Assembly (NCBI GenBank): GCA_947440575.1
Contig: CANETF010000024.1
Span: 1 to 35,179 of the forward strand
DNA: 35,179 nucleotides
Source of the DNA: Verrucomicrobiaceae bacterium
GTDB taxonomy: Bacteria > Verrucomicrobiota > Verrucomicrobiia > Verrucomicrobiales > Verrucomicrobiaceae
Direction: 5' to 3'
Positions 27,201 to 30,593 of the stretch are shown in pieces. The translations under genes were made by a program, and so were the position numbers. A model generated the notes under the pieces. It had not been told where the DNA came from. It did no database searches and saw only the letters and a program-made list of their open reading frames with translations. Position 1 is the stretch's first letter; every line of letters begins with the position of its first letter.

Positions 27201-29701
27201 ACGCCCAGGATGACATGTCCGACCTCACCGTCGACCTCGGCTTCACCCCCAAACCCCTCGCCGTCGGCAACCTCGTCTTCAATGACGTCAACCTCGACGG
27301 TCGCTACACCGCCGGCACTGACCAACCCATCTCCGGTGTCCCCCTCCGCCTCTTCCGCGTTGGTGACAACCCTCTCTCGGCTACCCCCGTCGCCATGACC
27401 GTCTCCGCCCTCGACGGCTCCTACCTCCTCAAAACCGCCTCCTCCGGTTTCTACTTCGTCCACATTCCCCCCACCGCCTTCGCCTCCACCGGTGTCCTCT
27501 CCGGCGCCACCTCCATCGCTGGCTTCGGCAATGACGACGGCACCGACGATGATGCCGACGAAAACGGTATCAACAGCGCTAACCCCGCCTCCACCGGCAT
27601 CAACTCGAACGCCTTCGAACTCGCCTTCGGCTCCGAACCTATCACCGCCGCCAACGCTCCCGGCATCGAAACCGGAGCCTTCGCTAACAACGACGCCACC
27701 AACGAGGCCATCACCGACCTCACCATCGACTTCGGCTTCGTCGGCGCCAGCAACACCAACCGCGTCGCTGTCGGCAACGTCGTTTACCGTGACCTCAACA
27801 CCAACGGCCGCTTCGACGAGGGCGAAGGTGTCGACGGCGTCTGGATGCTTCTCTACGATGCCAACAACCCCGCCGGCCCCGCCGCCCAACTCGCCTCCAC
27901 CTTCACCTCCGGCGGCGGTCGCTACCTCTTCTCCAACCTCCCCACGGGCCAATACGTCGTCCACGTCGCTGCCGACAACTTCAAACCTCTCATCAGCCTC
28001 AACGGCAGCACCCCCGCTCCCGGACCGCTCTTCGGCCAAGTCTCCCGCACCGGTGTCGGCGCTGGTGATGACAACCTCAGCGAGGACGGCATCGACAACG
28101 CCAACCCCGCGCAATCCGGCATCAACTCCGCCGCCGTCACCTTGACCCCCGGCAGCGCTCCTGTCCAAACCGGAACCGAAACCGGCACCTCCCTCGCCAT
28201 GAACGCCACCCTCGGCGACTCCAACACCGATCTCACCATCGACTTCGCCTTCGTCGCCGCTCCGCCGCCCGCAAACTCCCTGCGTGAATCCAACACCCTC
28301 ACGCTCGCCGGCACCTCCGACAGCAACGATAACCTCAACGACACCACCCTCGCTGCCGCTCCCGAAACCTACCTCGAGTGGCAGTCCCGCCACGCCCTCG
28401 GCAGCCTCTCCGCGCCCGCTCAGGACGCCGACAATGACGGCCTCTCCAACCTCCTCGAATACGCCCTCGAACTGGATCCTCTCAGCGGCTTCGAACAACG
28501 CGCCACCCTCGCCTTCGACACCGCCTCCAGCCTCGCCATCTCCTACACCCGTCCCGCCAACGGCCACCAGGACGCCCGCTACCAGCTCCAGGTCCTCGCC
28601 GACCTCGCCGCCAGCCCGGCCACCTGGATCGCCCTCGACTCCCCCGCCGCCACCATCCAAAATCCGGATGGCACGGAAACCCTCACCTTCGCTCCTCCTG
28701 TCGGCTGGACCCAAGGCTTCGTCCGCCTCTCCGTCGCTCTCGACGCCGACGGCAACGGTACCCCTGAAGCCCAGTCCACCACCCACGTCCACGCCTGGTT
28801 GACCCCCACCCTCGCCACCGGCCAGCAATCCCTCAGCCAGCCCCTATTGCAGCCCGCTCTCTACTCCGGCTCCGTCCAGCGCTCCGGCAACAACTCACTG
28901 ACCCTCCCCATCACCGCCGACATCGCCTCCAGCTTCACCGCCGGCCACCACTACTACCTTGAACTCTCCAGCGGTCACCGCTTTGAGATCAACGAACTCA
29001 ACTCCCAGGACAACACCCTCGTCCTCGACCTCACCGCCGCCACCAACACCGCGTCCGCTCTCCCTGCCGACCTGAGCACCACCCGTGCCGCCATCCGCGC
29101 CCACTGGTCTCTCGACGCCCTCCTGCCTTCCACCCACCTCACCGCCGCCGCCTACGCCGATATCGCTGACCGCGCTCTCTTCTTCAACAGCGCCAGCAAC
29201 CAGTTCGAAGCCCGCTGGCTCCAGTCCGGCACCACCGCCACCTGGACCACCGACACCACCGCCCCGGATCACCTCGCCCCCGGCTCCGCCCTCCTCGTCC
29301 ATCGCCGCGGCAATCCCGTCAGCCTCCTCTGGACCGGCCTCGTCCGTGACCACACCTTCCGCCTCACCCTCCGCCCAGGCACCCAGTTCATCGCCTCCGG
29401 ATTCCCCATCACCGCTAGCCCCGCTAGCCTGAACCTCTCCGCCTCCGCCGGACTCCTCCCTGGCACCTCCGCCACCACCTCAGACCGCTTCCGCCTCTGG
29501 CTCGGCGACACCCAACCCGGCACCACCGGCTACCACTCCTTCTTCTTCATGCAGACCGCCCAAGGCACCCGCTGGGTCAATCAATCCGACGCCACCTTCC
29601 AAGACCTCACCGCCACCCCACTCTTCGCCCCCACACGCGGCCTCTTCCTCCAACGCCTCCCCAACACCGCCCCCCTCATCCTCACCTTCCCTAATCCGTA
29701 A
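12203..29701 (+). CDS. Giant modular surface protein (SdrD_B/DUF11/propeller/Ig-like), 5832 residues
   Basis: The uninterrupted frame starts with a signal peptide (residues about 1-34, hydrophobic core ISLVTLLLFGGATGW). In order: an unrecognised N-terminal domain (35-415); DUF11-like domains (422-666); SdrD_B modules 1-3 (672-1013); DUF11-like (1015-1093); DNRLRE-like domain (1102-1290); WNG-repeat propeller (1295-1700); SdrD_B 4-5 (1866-2073); an unrecognised domain (2073-2340); SdrD_B 6-13 (2343-3320); He_PIG Ig-like and GEVED domains (3321-3762); SdrD_B 14-23 (3763-5353), the last eight being a long form with acidic loops; and a C-terminal region with a calcium-type DADNDGLSN loop near 5409 and a TIGR02597-like end. 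No LPXTG, PEP-CTERM or membrane anchor is visible. A secreted or surface adhesin/scaffold role is inferred from the modules. Confidence 0.88.
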   Translation: MYNQNSLSQLPRFLRRAWISLVTLLLFGGATGWSHNLDMQINYLIFDKETTALVQSRAAANQPLMQAGDTVGVILKATPNAGTKTGAGGYSTFFVPVGSQIVGAEYGVVQDNGTFQPLSMKGQSPLVHGQGPIDVQAPVDLAGYTIGPNVLGISALSVDLKCIPWGTLAGLYGDTGIFYSTDPTTAWQSWVNSGGIDKNPATSDNALQNNKGDTIVPTTLWDAYQMFGFGVKTPGKPIIDPDGRGNTPWGTGTPVAGPESGYAWGFNKAYWDANPSNPNRMRNSLQVGPWKRIRYSGSEIAKDTPGRRGTSALDLVGVNGEQYGVTVSPSTPLPPTTSWSDTTSPKALRLSWGGLELYRPEYCRIKVKILKNPGESGAPFDPNGYLQLFGETFGGDAGGEYGNKDHVWRYYKPSVIGLSASPMIEMVASKKIVLPNELFYFDVRITNLGNLPMTNAILENPLPAALTFVSATPAQNAGPSALRWNLGTLPPQSTRTLRINVRANTTGLITNKATIRSNEFPTPKEAADTVTSDFIAIMYGDKSVTPTTAAPGGKVIYKIVVRNDGACPNRSPWKVREFLPDGFRYTRTVDQFINGARTANTVVVPSAAVPSRPEFVINRALDVGKTLEIFFEAELSTTQAPGQYFNRYAVDYDDKVYATGLIAPVTVGGARVGDLVFQDWNGNGTRDSNEPGLAGVELQLWTDPNGDGNSADGVIVRTTSTNAQGEYNFGGTSTGNYIVRVNAGVPSGYQLTADPEGPLNGLVKFTLTNSTDRLDIDFGYRPLGTLTIAGLVFSDFANDGIYQAANDTVINSIPLTLHFDANSNGTVDAPDIQIASTTTASGGAYTFSNIAPGLSYVVSVSTTAPALTTFFNPFTFKPSSPARIALGSLSANTSGRNFGFFADRPASIGDQVFQDLNRNGIFDSGDLAIPRVTVKLYRDLNNNKAPGAGEYLREVVTDNRGQYLFTDLSGDNYIAEVDLTDPDLPGGLALAPPHIAVTVLPSEENLNIDFALKRVLSLAVSPTGTVAPGSRLTYSLQANYPQVGQFTNVAVTDTIPTGTTYTSGSASTGGTFASNTVTWNLGSTNSSVANTFVPVITCVRNVRIEVDASVDDTYIRADSPSTVLSSGNMLLRPSSAANQRQALIRFLTTEIPAGATVLSATVGLRVATLRSNQTVNLFPMNTAWDVNVATWNDPNGTGAGRWASGTTFSALDYNSATSLGSFTPNSAGYRLVTSTNLRNTVQGWVNNPSSNRGIGIITMGTDTGDAQIFSIDSTINNVPYLDVQYSYVAADACGVDSRGAAYWARNGLLNGRTAAWNGGSFDATQTTPALAADLEFIVGASSSKRDEKIVAGILEQTENNIVGQMWNGSAWTNLPLNPLGRAATTSEVGVAVAYEQLSGDAVLVWTDRYQASGQRLRFSVWNGTSWTTPVSITSYTGAEPSGMKMVARPDSDEMALVIEDWNYSKHALIWNGSSWNSSTQLSAGVSDNNNIHDFAVAYENLTGRAMALYGRNGQNHVYYRIWNGSSWTAEASRTAPSGMGRKRHFTAASDPGGNNIAVGVITDGSDAWCSVWNGTSWSAGNVVETDLSTREAPTLAVAFESQSGDLVAAYSQNNFKGVKYVTWSPTTSTWSAEADAIPLGGDANSLILQPDLNTNEIMLVAQDDNLDLVVTRWSETLWKGYRELEDNTGENSKQPFIYLWDAHDRNPNPPLTTAEGLFGPASVINNAQIVNVSTTLTSSRNIESISAPDPSFITLSGTGLTATKLTGPTPGPSTIGNRGTTFTWTYRINGTTSPARGLFRWAQFTSGAATFPTTDSNSFIYVPTLTYQVDVTAPPPNPVITNQGSINLGFGPILSNTVSTSLSESIGDFVWADYNMDGNQDADEPGLPGVRVFIDTNNNSLFDATERNATSNSQGLYTISGVGVGTHQVLIDVVTLPLDFAATTATRLTRTLAASQSSFTCDFGVAPRPPEVATGTIGGLVWIDSNADGIVDVLETGFPGAIAKLWSDSNANGILDSNENLVASTTSGADGRYLFGNLYAGRYLVTNEPATLGVNLVSGHTPLTGVISVNLTPTSIAPAPPVSNTSTLLNVSKGSSNIPITGVQIRRAGTTPIVQSSSASSVTLVTADTLELTQLNILDSGIPKSLNVVNRGGGIVRNVSISPSLTNYGVVISGGFQSIASLGADNFTKVASSTASNSDLNNYIADDRGEGTPDGNSEYDMLFDLPYNSDDYVVISERFGNSTARLTPLDATGNVIANSNTIQIGSPYDWNTGLASPYISSQPYWITVVKAATFGVNQPIHGFRVDTAGADLKFFGMSDSLFIDNIGTSTTYLSADFGYNQTASIGDFIYYDFNGNGIRNANGIDGIAGNADDEVGINDATVQLIIDSNADGIAGPFEPVYGITSTNASGFYLFPNLPSGRYVAKAEEQSVIAPPSSSNAGLVGFMLPTTPEGVAVNLAPAQAFLNADYGFIEKSIIVGFVYHDVDSSTLKDPAEPGLPNVDVRIIGTDIRGNAVDLTVATNAGGQYTHFVAPGSYTLTYNSTDPDIPAGLTRATTPLAYTLDVLPGKELEGMDFGRDHNGTLGGRVFNDDNSNGTQNRGEDGIPDITVQLFDSAGTTLLTTTTTSQIGDYRFTGLPDGTFTIVVLHSSLPLGYNTTPTADPDAVKDGRSRPVVTSATPNLTQIFGYRHSSTTHTLSGLIFDDSGVGGGVFSNGVRDGTEPGLAGASVRIEIDLDKDGTTDEYRVVTSEANGDYISNGVPTAANILLYVLDRSLPRRAYTPTLDPNGPTDGRANLSAITGNVPNLVFGFALKPSTISGSVVLGDGNGIADPSETPLANVIVRLTYGGNDDVIGTADDVVTTRTTDAAGFYSADNLDPGVFQIVQSVPFGYKPRADADGGVPTNISLSVAPGALPTKQDFEDYQLPQIRGRVLVDADRSGDISIDDTPVQGVTVRLFNDVNGNGLRDAEDTQVNTFVTDALGVYRFGPISDPAKFLVQHDLPNTMISITDADGSANGTNHMAVAVEELDINNRDFLNRPIPMTLGGRVFDDLNSNALLGGTETGLSALQVRLFDSATSQQIGTVNTLADGSYSFTGLWPGNYFVQITPPSNLPSTGGTPVALDNNVDNDSNALQSGGPGTTVSSPVINLAVNTESITDGDTNPNTNLTVDLGLWSGLNLGNLVWNDSSNDGLKGTTELGISGISVSLFSPGSDNAFGGSGSAADTLVTTVTTNSSGIYNFRIYTPGRYYVRLTPPSTHPLASTTSVALDNGVNDDSNGIQLGSSGNDVISPVILLTAGGEPGSAGTTNTDDTVDIGLRPCPTVSISPATVLSGAVYGSYTQAFVATGGIAPRTFRISSGSLPTGLTLSSSGVINGTSINSNPGNYWFRLEARDNQGCIGTRDYTLSVTCPNPVVTPAGPALTEAWHWENYSQTFTATGVAAAYTWSISSGSLPTGLTLNPSSGLLSGTITGAPATYSFTVRATDPLGFCVTDRSMTLLVRGRWDYGDLADFLTGTSANSTAATADHRTLFSDNGPRHSIRPGFRLGASVDEESDGQPDFLADEDDDDDGLTLPSTIVAGSSVTATIAVTNTIAGVTARGNLWIDWNSNGSFEDTGERLVNNSTITGSRSYTITVPIGAVLNRPLGVRVRLTSFSLTNSLGVATDGEVEDYLITAVCPAVAISTPSLPTWYLGAAASQTFSATTGTAPYNWTLASGSLPPGLTLTNAGTLSGTPSAVGTYNFTLRATDAYGCSVTRAYTSIIKGITVGNLVFNDTDDNGTRSVWELGVSGVTLEAYNPGADLAIGGTGLNADTLITTVVSNASGAYGFDNLPVGPVYIRLTPPSTLRVTGGTPVTADNGVNNDNNGAQPGGPGTALFSPIITLAPGLESIADGDNDPDTELSIDFGIWSGVGIGSTLWGDSNSNGRIDASENGFGTVKVQLWRDVDGDVGNGAELYVAETTTNVAGHYTFLGYPSGRYQIIIPNSNFIVGGPLNAAPFASPVRAYSDDQIDDDSNAVQFLGGGTEARSPLVTLAAGDEPIGSGLGGVNGEFGRGGNLDDSFPDENADMTLDMGFVAPGSIGVGNLVFVDNNDNGRADAGEGVNGIRVQLFYAGDNPLTDPPLLTTTTTNGGRYLFSIVWQGTFFVYLPKDQFTPSGLLNATFPIPGTVPGDDNVGEDSLTTSEPWNTGVRSQDFVMAFGSAPTATTGETGTDASSDDAFDSSSDLTIDIGLFRSVGLGNMVFFDGNENGRADAGEGVSGVSVELYRENQTPGFNTPVKTTTTQSGGTYLFDLIPAGNYRVHIPASQFGSGMPLFRAVSIAEGLAGDDDVGEDGINAVNPALTGITSRLVTLIPGNTPTVSDGETGVNASSDDDFDSAVDLTIDFGFQNPVGLGNLVFVDFNNNDTYNSGEGIAGVRVELYRASQTPGVDLPVFTQTTAADGTYFFGSLSAGDYRVHIPASQFRTGATLANLTPLALNAAGDDDFGQDGITSGIPAVNGVSTAIISLSTGSSPMNFTSESGYRNTDDDLYDNNFDLTIDIGFGPPDNTTVGVGSLVYRDLNGNSRFDSGEGASGVSIQLFIAGQDPQTAAPLATTSTDLNGLYIFTSLTPGDYFLHIPASQFLPGGALASLFSIPGNGTDNGIDDDIDENGIDSTTPATTGISSSPFNLALGTEPTNDSSEFGEGTYLDALADSNHDLTFDFGFYESVGLGNLVFIDLNGNNRADAGEGVPAVQVELYPNGSLPGWNLPLATTTTDEFGRYAFNDLRPGFYFVHIPSTQFVETAPLFGLLSLTGTTDGDDDLGENGLDQPQPESYGVTSSLVSLTPTHAPVGIEEGGLFGSDDDAKDNLFDATIDFGFASRMSVGNLVFSDTNGDGIFNPATESGVEGVDVELWYDTTSTTPAATTQTQSDGSYSFSVAPGTYSIRIPASEFQPGAPLAYTESSKNITTTVPTTAGDDNVGEDGLDLGDPAIAGVATPWFTLTPGTAPTDGTTETGYLAISDNAQDDMSDLTVDLGFTPKPLAVGNLVFNDVNLDGRYTAGTDQPISGVPLRLFRVGDNPLSATPVAMTVSALDGSYLLKTASSGFYFVHIPPTAFASTGVLSGATSIAGFGNDDGTDDDADENGINSANPASTGINSNAFELAFGSEPITAANAPGIETGAFANNDATNEAITDLTIDFGFVGASNTNRVAVGNVVYRDLNTNGRFDEGEGVDGVWMLLYDANNPAGPAAQLASTFTSGGGRYLFSNLPTGQYVVHVAADNFKPLISLNGSTPAPGPLFGQVSRTGVGAGDDNLSEDGIDNANPAQSGINSAAVTLTPGSAPVQTGTETGTSLAMNATLGDSNTDLTIDFAFVAAPPPANSLRESNTLTLAGTSDSNDNLNDTTLAAAPETYLEWQSRHALGSLSAPAQDADNDGLSNLLEYALELDPLSGFEQRATLAFDTASSLAISYTRPANGHQDARYQLQVLADLAASPATWIALDSPAATIQNPDGTETLTFAPPVGWTQGFVRLSVALDADGNGTPEAQSTTHVHAWLTPTLATGQQSLSQPLLQPALYSGSVQRSGNNSLTLPITADIASSFTAGHHYYLELSSGHRFEINELNSQDNTLVLDLTAATNTASALPADLSTTRAAIRAHWSLDALLPSTHLTAAAYADIADRALFFNSASNQFEARWLQSGTTATWTTDTTAPDHLAPGSALLVHRRGNPVSLLWTGLVRDHTFRLTLRPGTQFIASGFPITASPASLNLSASAGLLPGTSATTSDRFRLWLGDTQPGTTGYHSFFFMQTAQGTRWVNQSDATFQDLTATPLFAPTRGLFLQRLPNTAPLILTFPNP
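14217..15240 (+). repeat. SdrD_B-like modules 1-3 of the giant protein
   Basis: Three Ig-like SdrD_B units have the hallmark (I/V)G(D/x)xVFxDxNxNGxxDxxxxxxxxVxVxLY and a later G.Y.F..L..G.Y. Module starts are near 14217, 14559 and 14921. The DxNGNGxxD loops are the usual calcium sites of the fold. Confidence 0.8.
15506..16070 (+). other. DNRLRE/CBM96-like domain inside the giant protein
   Basis: The segment has VDASVDDTYIRADSPSTV, LLRPSSAANQRQALIRF, and ATVGLRVATLRSNQTVNLFP with TAWDVNVATWND, then VQGWVNNPSSNRGIGI. This order is characteristic of DNRLRE-type extracellular beta-sandwich domains, which bind or accompany carbohydrate-active modules. Recognised from memory of the motif order. 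Confidence 0.7.
16148..17221 (+). repeat. WNG-repeat array, probable seven-bladed beta-propeller
   Basis: Tryptophan codons of W(N/S)xxxW-type motifs lie at 16148, 16298, 16463, 16610, 16766, 16916, 17069 and 17219. Spacings are 50, 55, 49, 52, 50, 51 and 50 codons. Motifs include MWNGSAW, VWNGTSW, IWNGSSW (twice) and VWNGTSWS, each followed by a VAxEx(x)SGD-type strand. Eight motifs bound seven units, as expected for a propeller closed by N- and C-terminal strands. Confidence 0.65.
17797..22160 (+). repeat. SdrD_B-like modules 4-13 with one interposed unknown domain
   Basis: Module starts are near 17797, 18121, 19230, 19622, 19942, 20281, 20641, 20975, 21322 and 21727. They carry variants of GDFVWADYNMDGNQD, GGRVFNDDNSNGTQN and LGNLVWNDSSNDG. 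Modules 12 and 13 are longer and include a DNxVxxDSNxxQxGxxG acidic motif. About 270 codons between modules 5 and 6 (roughly 18420-19220) belong to a different domain. Confidence 0.75.
22163..23490 (+). other. He_PIG Ig-like and GEVED block of the giant protein
   Basis: Three putative-Ig (He_PIG) units show the SGSLPTGLTL/SGSLPPGLTL signature with xGTxSING or SGTP and a cysteine-containing D(x)xGC(x) strand. Between the second and third is a GEVED-type domain (LWIDWNSNGSFEDTGERLV ending in TDGEVEDYLI). Such domains are typical of bacterial secreted adhesins. Confidence 0.75.
23488..28260 (+). repeat. SdrD_B-like modules 14-23, including eight long-form units
   Basis: Module starts are near 23488, 23927, 24434, 24898, 25365, 25846, 26315, 26778, 27257 and 27764. 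From 24434 the units are about 155 residues. Each has VGxGNLVFxDxNxNGRxDxGEGVxGVxVxLY, a YFVHIPxxQF strand, an acidic GDDDxGEDGI or DDDIDENGI loop and a LTIDFGF end. The second giant gene contains the same long form. Confidence 0.8.
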
Positions 29702-29702
29702 A

Positions 29703-30269
29703 TCATTTCTCGAAAAGAGGGTCATTCCGATCGAAGCACTTGGTCATCCGCACTACAGGAAGAGTAAGCCCGCCGGAAAGAGGAACCTCGTAACGCTCAA
29801 CAACGGTGTAGCCGAACGAAGCATAAAGAGGCTCGCCTGCGAGCGTGGCGACAAGTACCGCCTCACGAAAGCCAGCGGAGCAAATGGCCAACTCGCAAGC
29901 CGACAGTATGAGCCGACCAATGCCCCGACGCGCCCAATCGGGATTCACGAAGAAAGCACGAATGCGAGCCGGGTCGTGCGCTTGGTCCAGAGTGGAATCC
30001 TCCGCAAGTCGTGCGCTATCGCCGCCAAAAACAGCTCGCCGGCGACTCCAACCACCGCAACCGACGACCTGTCCGGCGTGCTCAACGATGAAGTAAGTTC
30101 CGTCGCGGATCAGCTGCCTGTCGACACCAAAGACGGGTCCAAGCGCAGCCTCCATCTGCTCAGACGAATAGAAAGGTGCCTGCAAAGTGCGCACCGAGAG
30201 CGGAATGAGAACCTCCAAAGTCTGGATGTCATCCTCTCGCGCAAGCCGCATGGAAAAGGCTTCATTCAT
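29703..30269 (-). CDS. GNAT-family N-acetyltransferase, atypical base composition
   Basis: The 188-residue protein shows the GNAT acetyl-CoA motif A (RAFFVNPDWARRGIGR, with RRGIGR at 114-119), a preceding IVEHAGQVVGCGGW strand pair and a late ASFGYTVVERYEVPL strand. GNAT enzymes move an acetyl group from acetyl-CoA to an amine; the substrate here is unknown. The ATG at 30267-30269 is preferred to upstream starts near 30413, because the extra N-terminal part has no GNAT features; a second in-frame ATG at 30249-30251 is also possible. Its stop lies one base after the giant gene stop, so the genes converge. Unlike its neighbours, its DNA has no C-over-G skew, which suggests recent acquisition. 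Confidence 0.85.
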   Translation of the reverse strand: MNEAFSMRLAREDDIQTLEVLIPLSVRTLQAPFYSSEQMEAALGPVFGVDRQLIRDGTYFIVEHAGQVVGCGGWSRRRAVFGGDSARLAEDSTLDQAHDPARIRAFFVNPDWARRGIGRLILSACELAICSAGFREAVLVATLAGEPLYASFGYTVVERYEVPLSGGLTLPVVRMTKCFDRNDPLFEK

Positions 30270-30321
30270 AGTGAGCAGGCAACCACCTCTAACGTCGCTC
30301 CATCGGAATAGTCCAGGCTTT

Positions 30322-30361
30322 GTTCGATTCGCGAACCGCTTCTTGAGTCCTAACTCAAGAA
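30322..30361. repeat. Two adjacent inverted repeats
   Basis: GTTCG/CGAAC with a five-base centre lies at 30322-30336. A perfect nine-base stem TTCTTGAGT/ACTCAAGAA with loop CCTA lies at 30340-30361. No T-run follows on either strand, so a terminator is unlikely. An operator or a junction remnant of the GNAT insertion is possible. Confidence 0.6.
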
Positions 30362-30480
30362 TTCGCCCACCTTTCGGCAAAGGTATTTCGCACAAGGGCG
30401 TCCACCCCCGCAATCCGCAAATTTCCCTCCCTTCTGCGTCTCAGTGCGCCGCGCCATGCCGTCGTTTACATTTCTCTGAC

Positions 30481-30509
30481 TTCTTACATTCTTTCGCTTG
30501 AAATATAAT
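30481..30509 (+). promoter_or_regulatory. Candidate promoter of the second giant gene
   Basis: A perfect TATAAT (30504-30509) is preceded, after 17 bases, by TTCTTA (30481-30486). The island is AT-rich, like the one before the first giant gene, and also contains TTTACA at 30465-30470. The predicted start of transcription would leave a leader of about 75 bases before the likely TTG. Confidence 0.4.
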
Positions 30510-30577
30510 TCTCATAATTTACATAGTTCTCAGTCGAGCGTTTCGATCCCCTCGCTCCTCTCTCTCCTTTGATGCCT

Positions 30578-30586
30578 CCCCCCCCC
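30578..30586 (+). repeat. C9 homopolymer between an ATG and the giant-gene signal peptide
   Basis: Nine consecutive C follow ATGCCT (ATG at 30572-30574). With nine C the ATG is out of frame with the signal peptide and ORF downstream. With eight C it would be in frame and encode a start MPPPPSSLSISRF leading into the hydrophobic core. The number of C therefore decides which start can be used. Confidence 0.6.
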
Positions 30587-30593
30587 TTCTAGC

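Larger units (their letters stand above)
30270..30593. other. Intergenic region upstream of GNAT and second giant gene
   Basis: This 324-base stretch is low in skew and holds two palindromes near the GNAT start, an AT-rich promoter-like island (30465-30526) and a C9 tract. No gene is supported. It is the divergent control region between the GNAT gene and the second giant gene. Confidence 0.6.

Noticed and set aside
24968..28828. Very long open frame on the - strand opposite the giant gene, rich in Gly, Val, Glu and Asp
   Set aside because: It is an antisense shadow of C-rich codons; composition is low-complexity with no recognisable domain. Similar frames opposite 13220-15184 and 10463-11965 are rejected for the same reason.
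29500..29701. PEP-CTERM, LPXTG or Por-type sorting tail at the end of the giant protein
   Set aside because: No VPEP motif, LPXTG, C-terminal hydrophobic helix or basic tail was seen.
30270..30320. Integron attC or attI site next to the GNAT gene
   Set aside because: A GTTAGAG-like string is present but not the required core and inverse core pair, and no attC lies after the GNAT stop.
29703..30413. Longer GNAT start near 30413
   Set aside because: The extra 48 residues have no GNAT features; the ATG at 30269 begins the normal domain.
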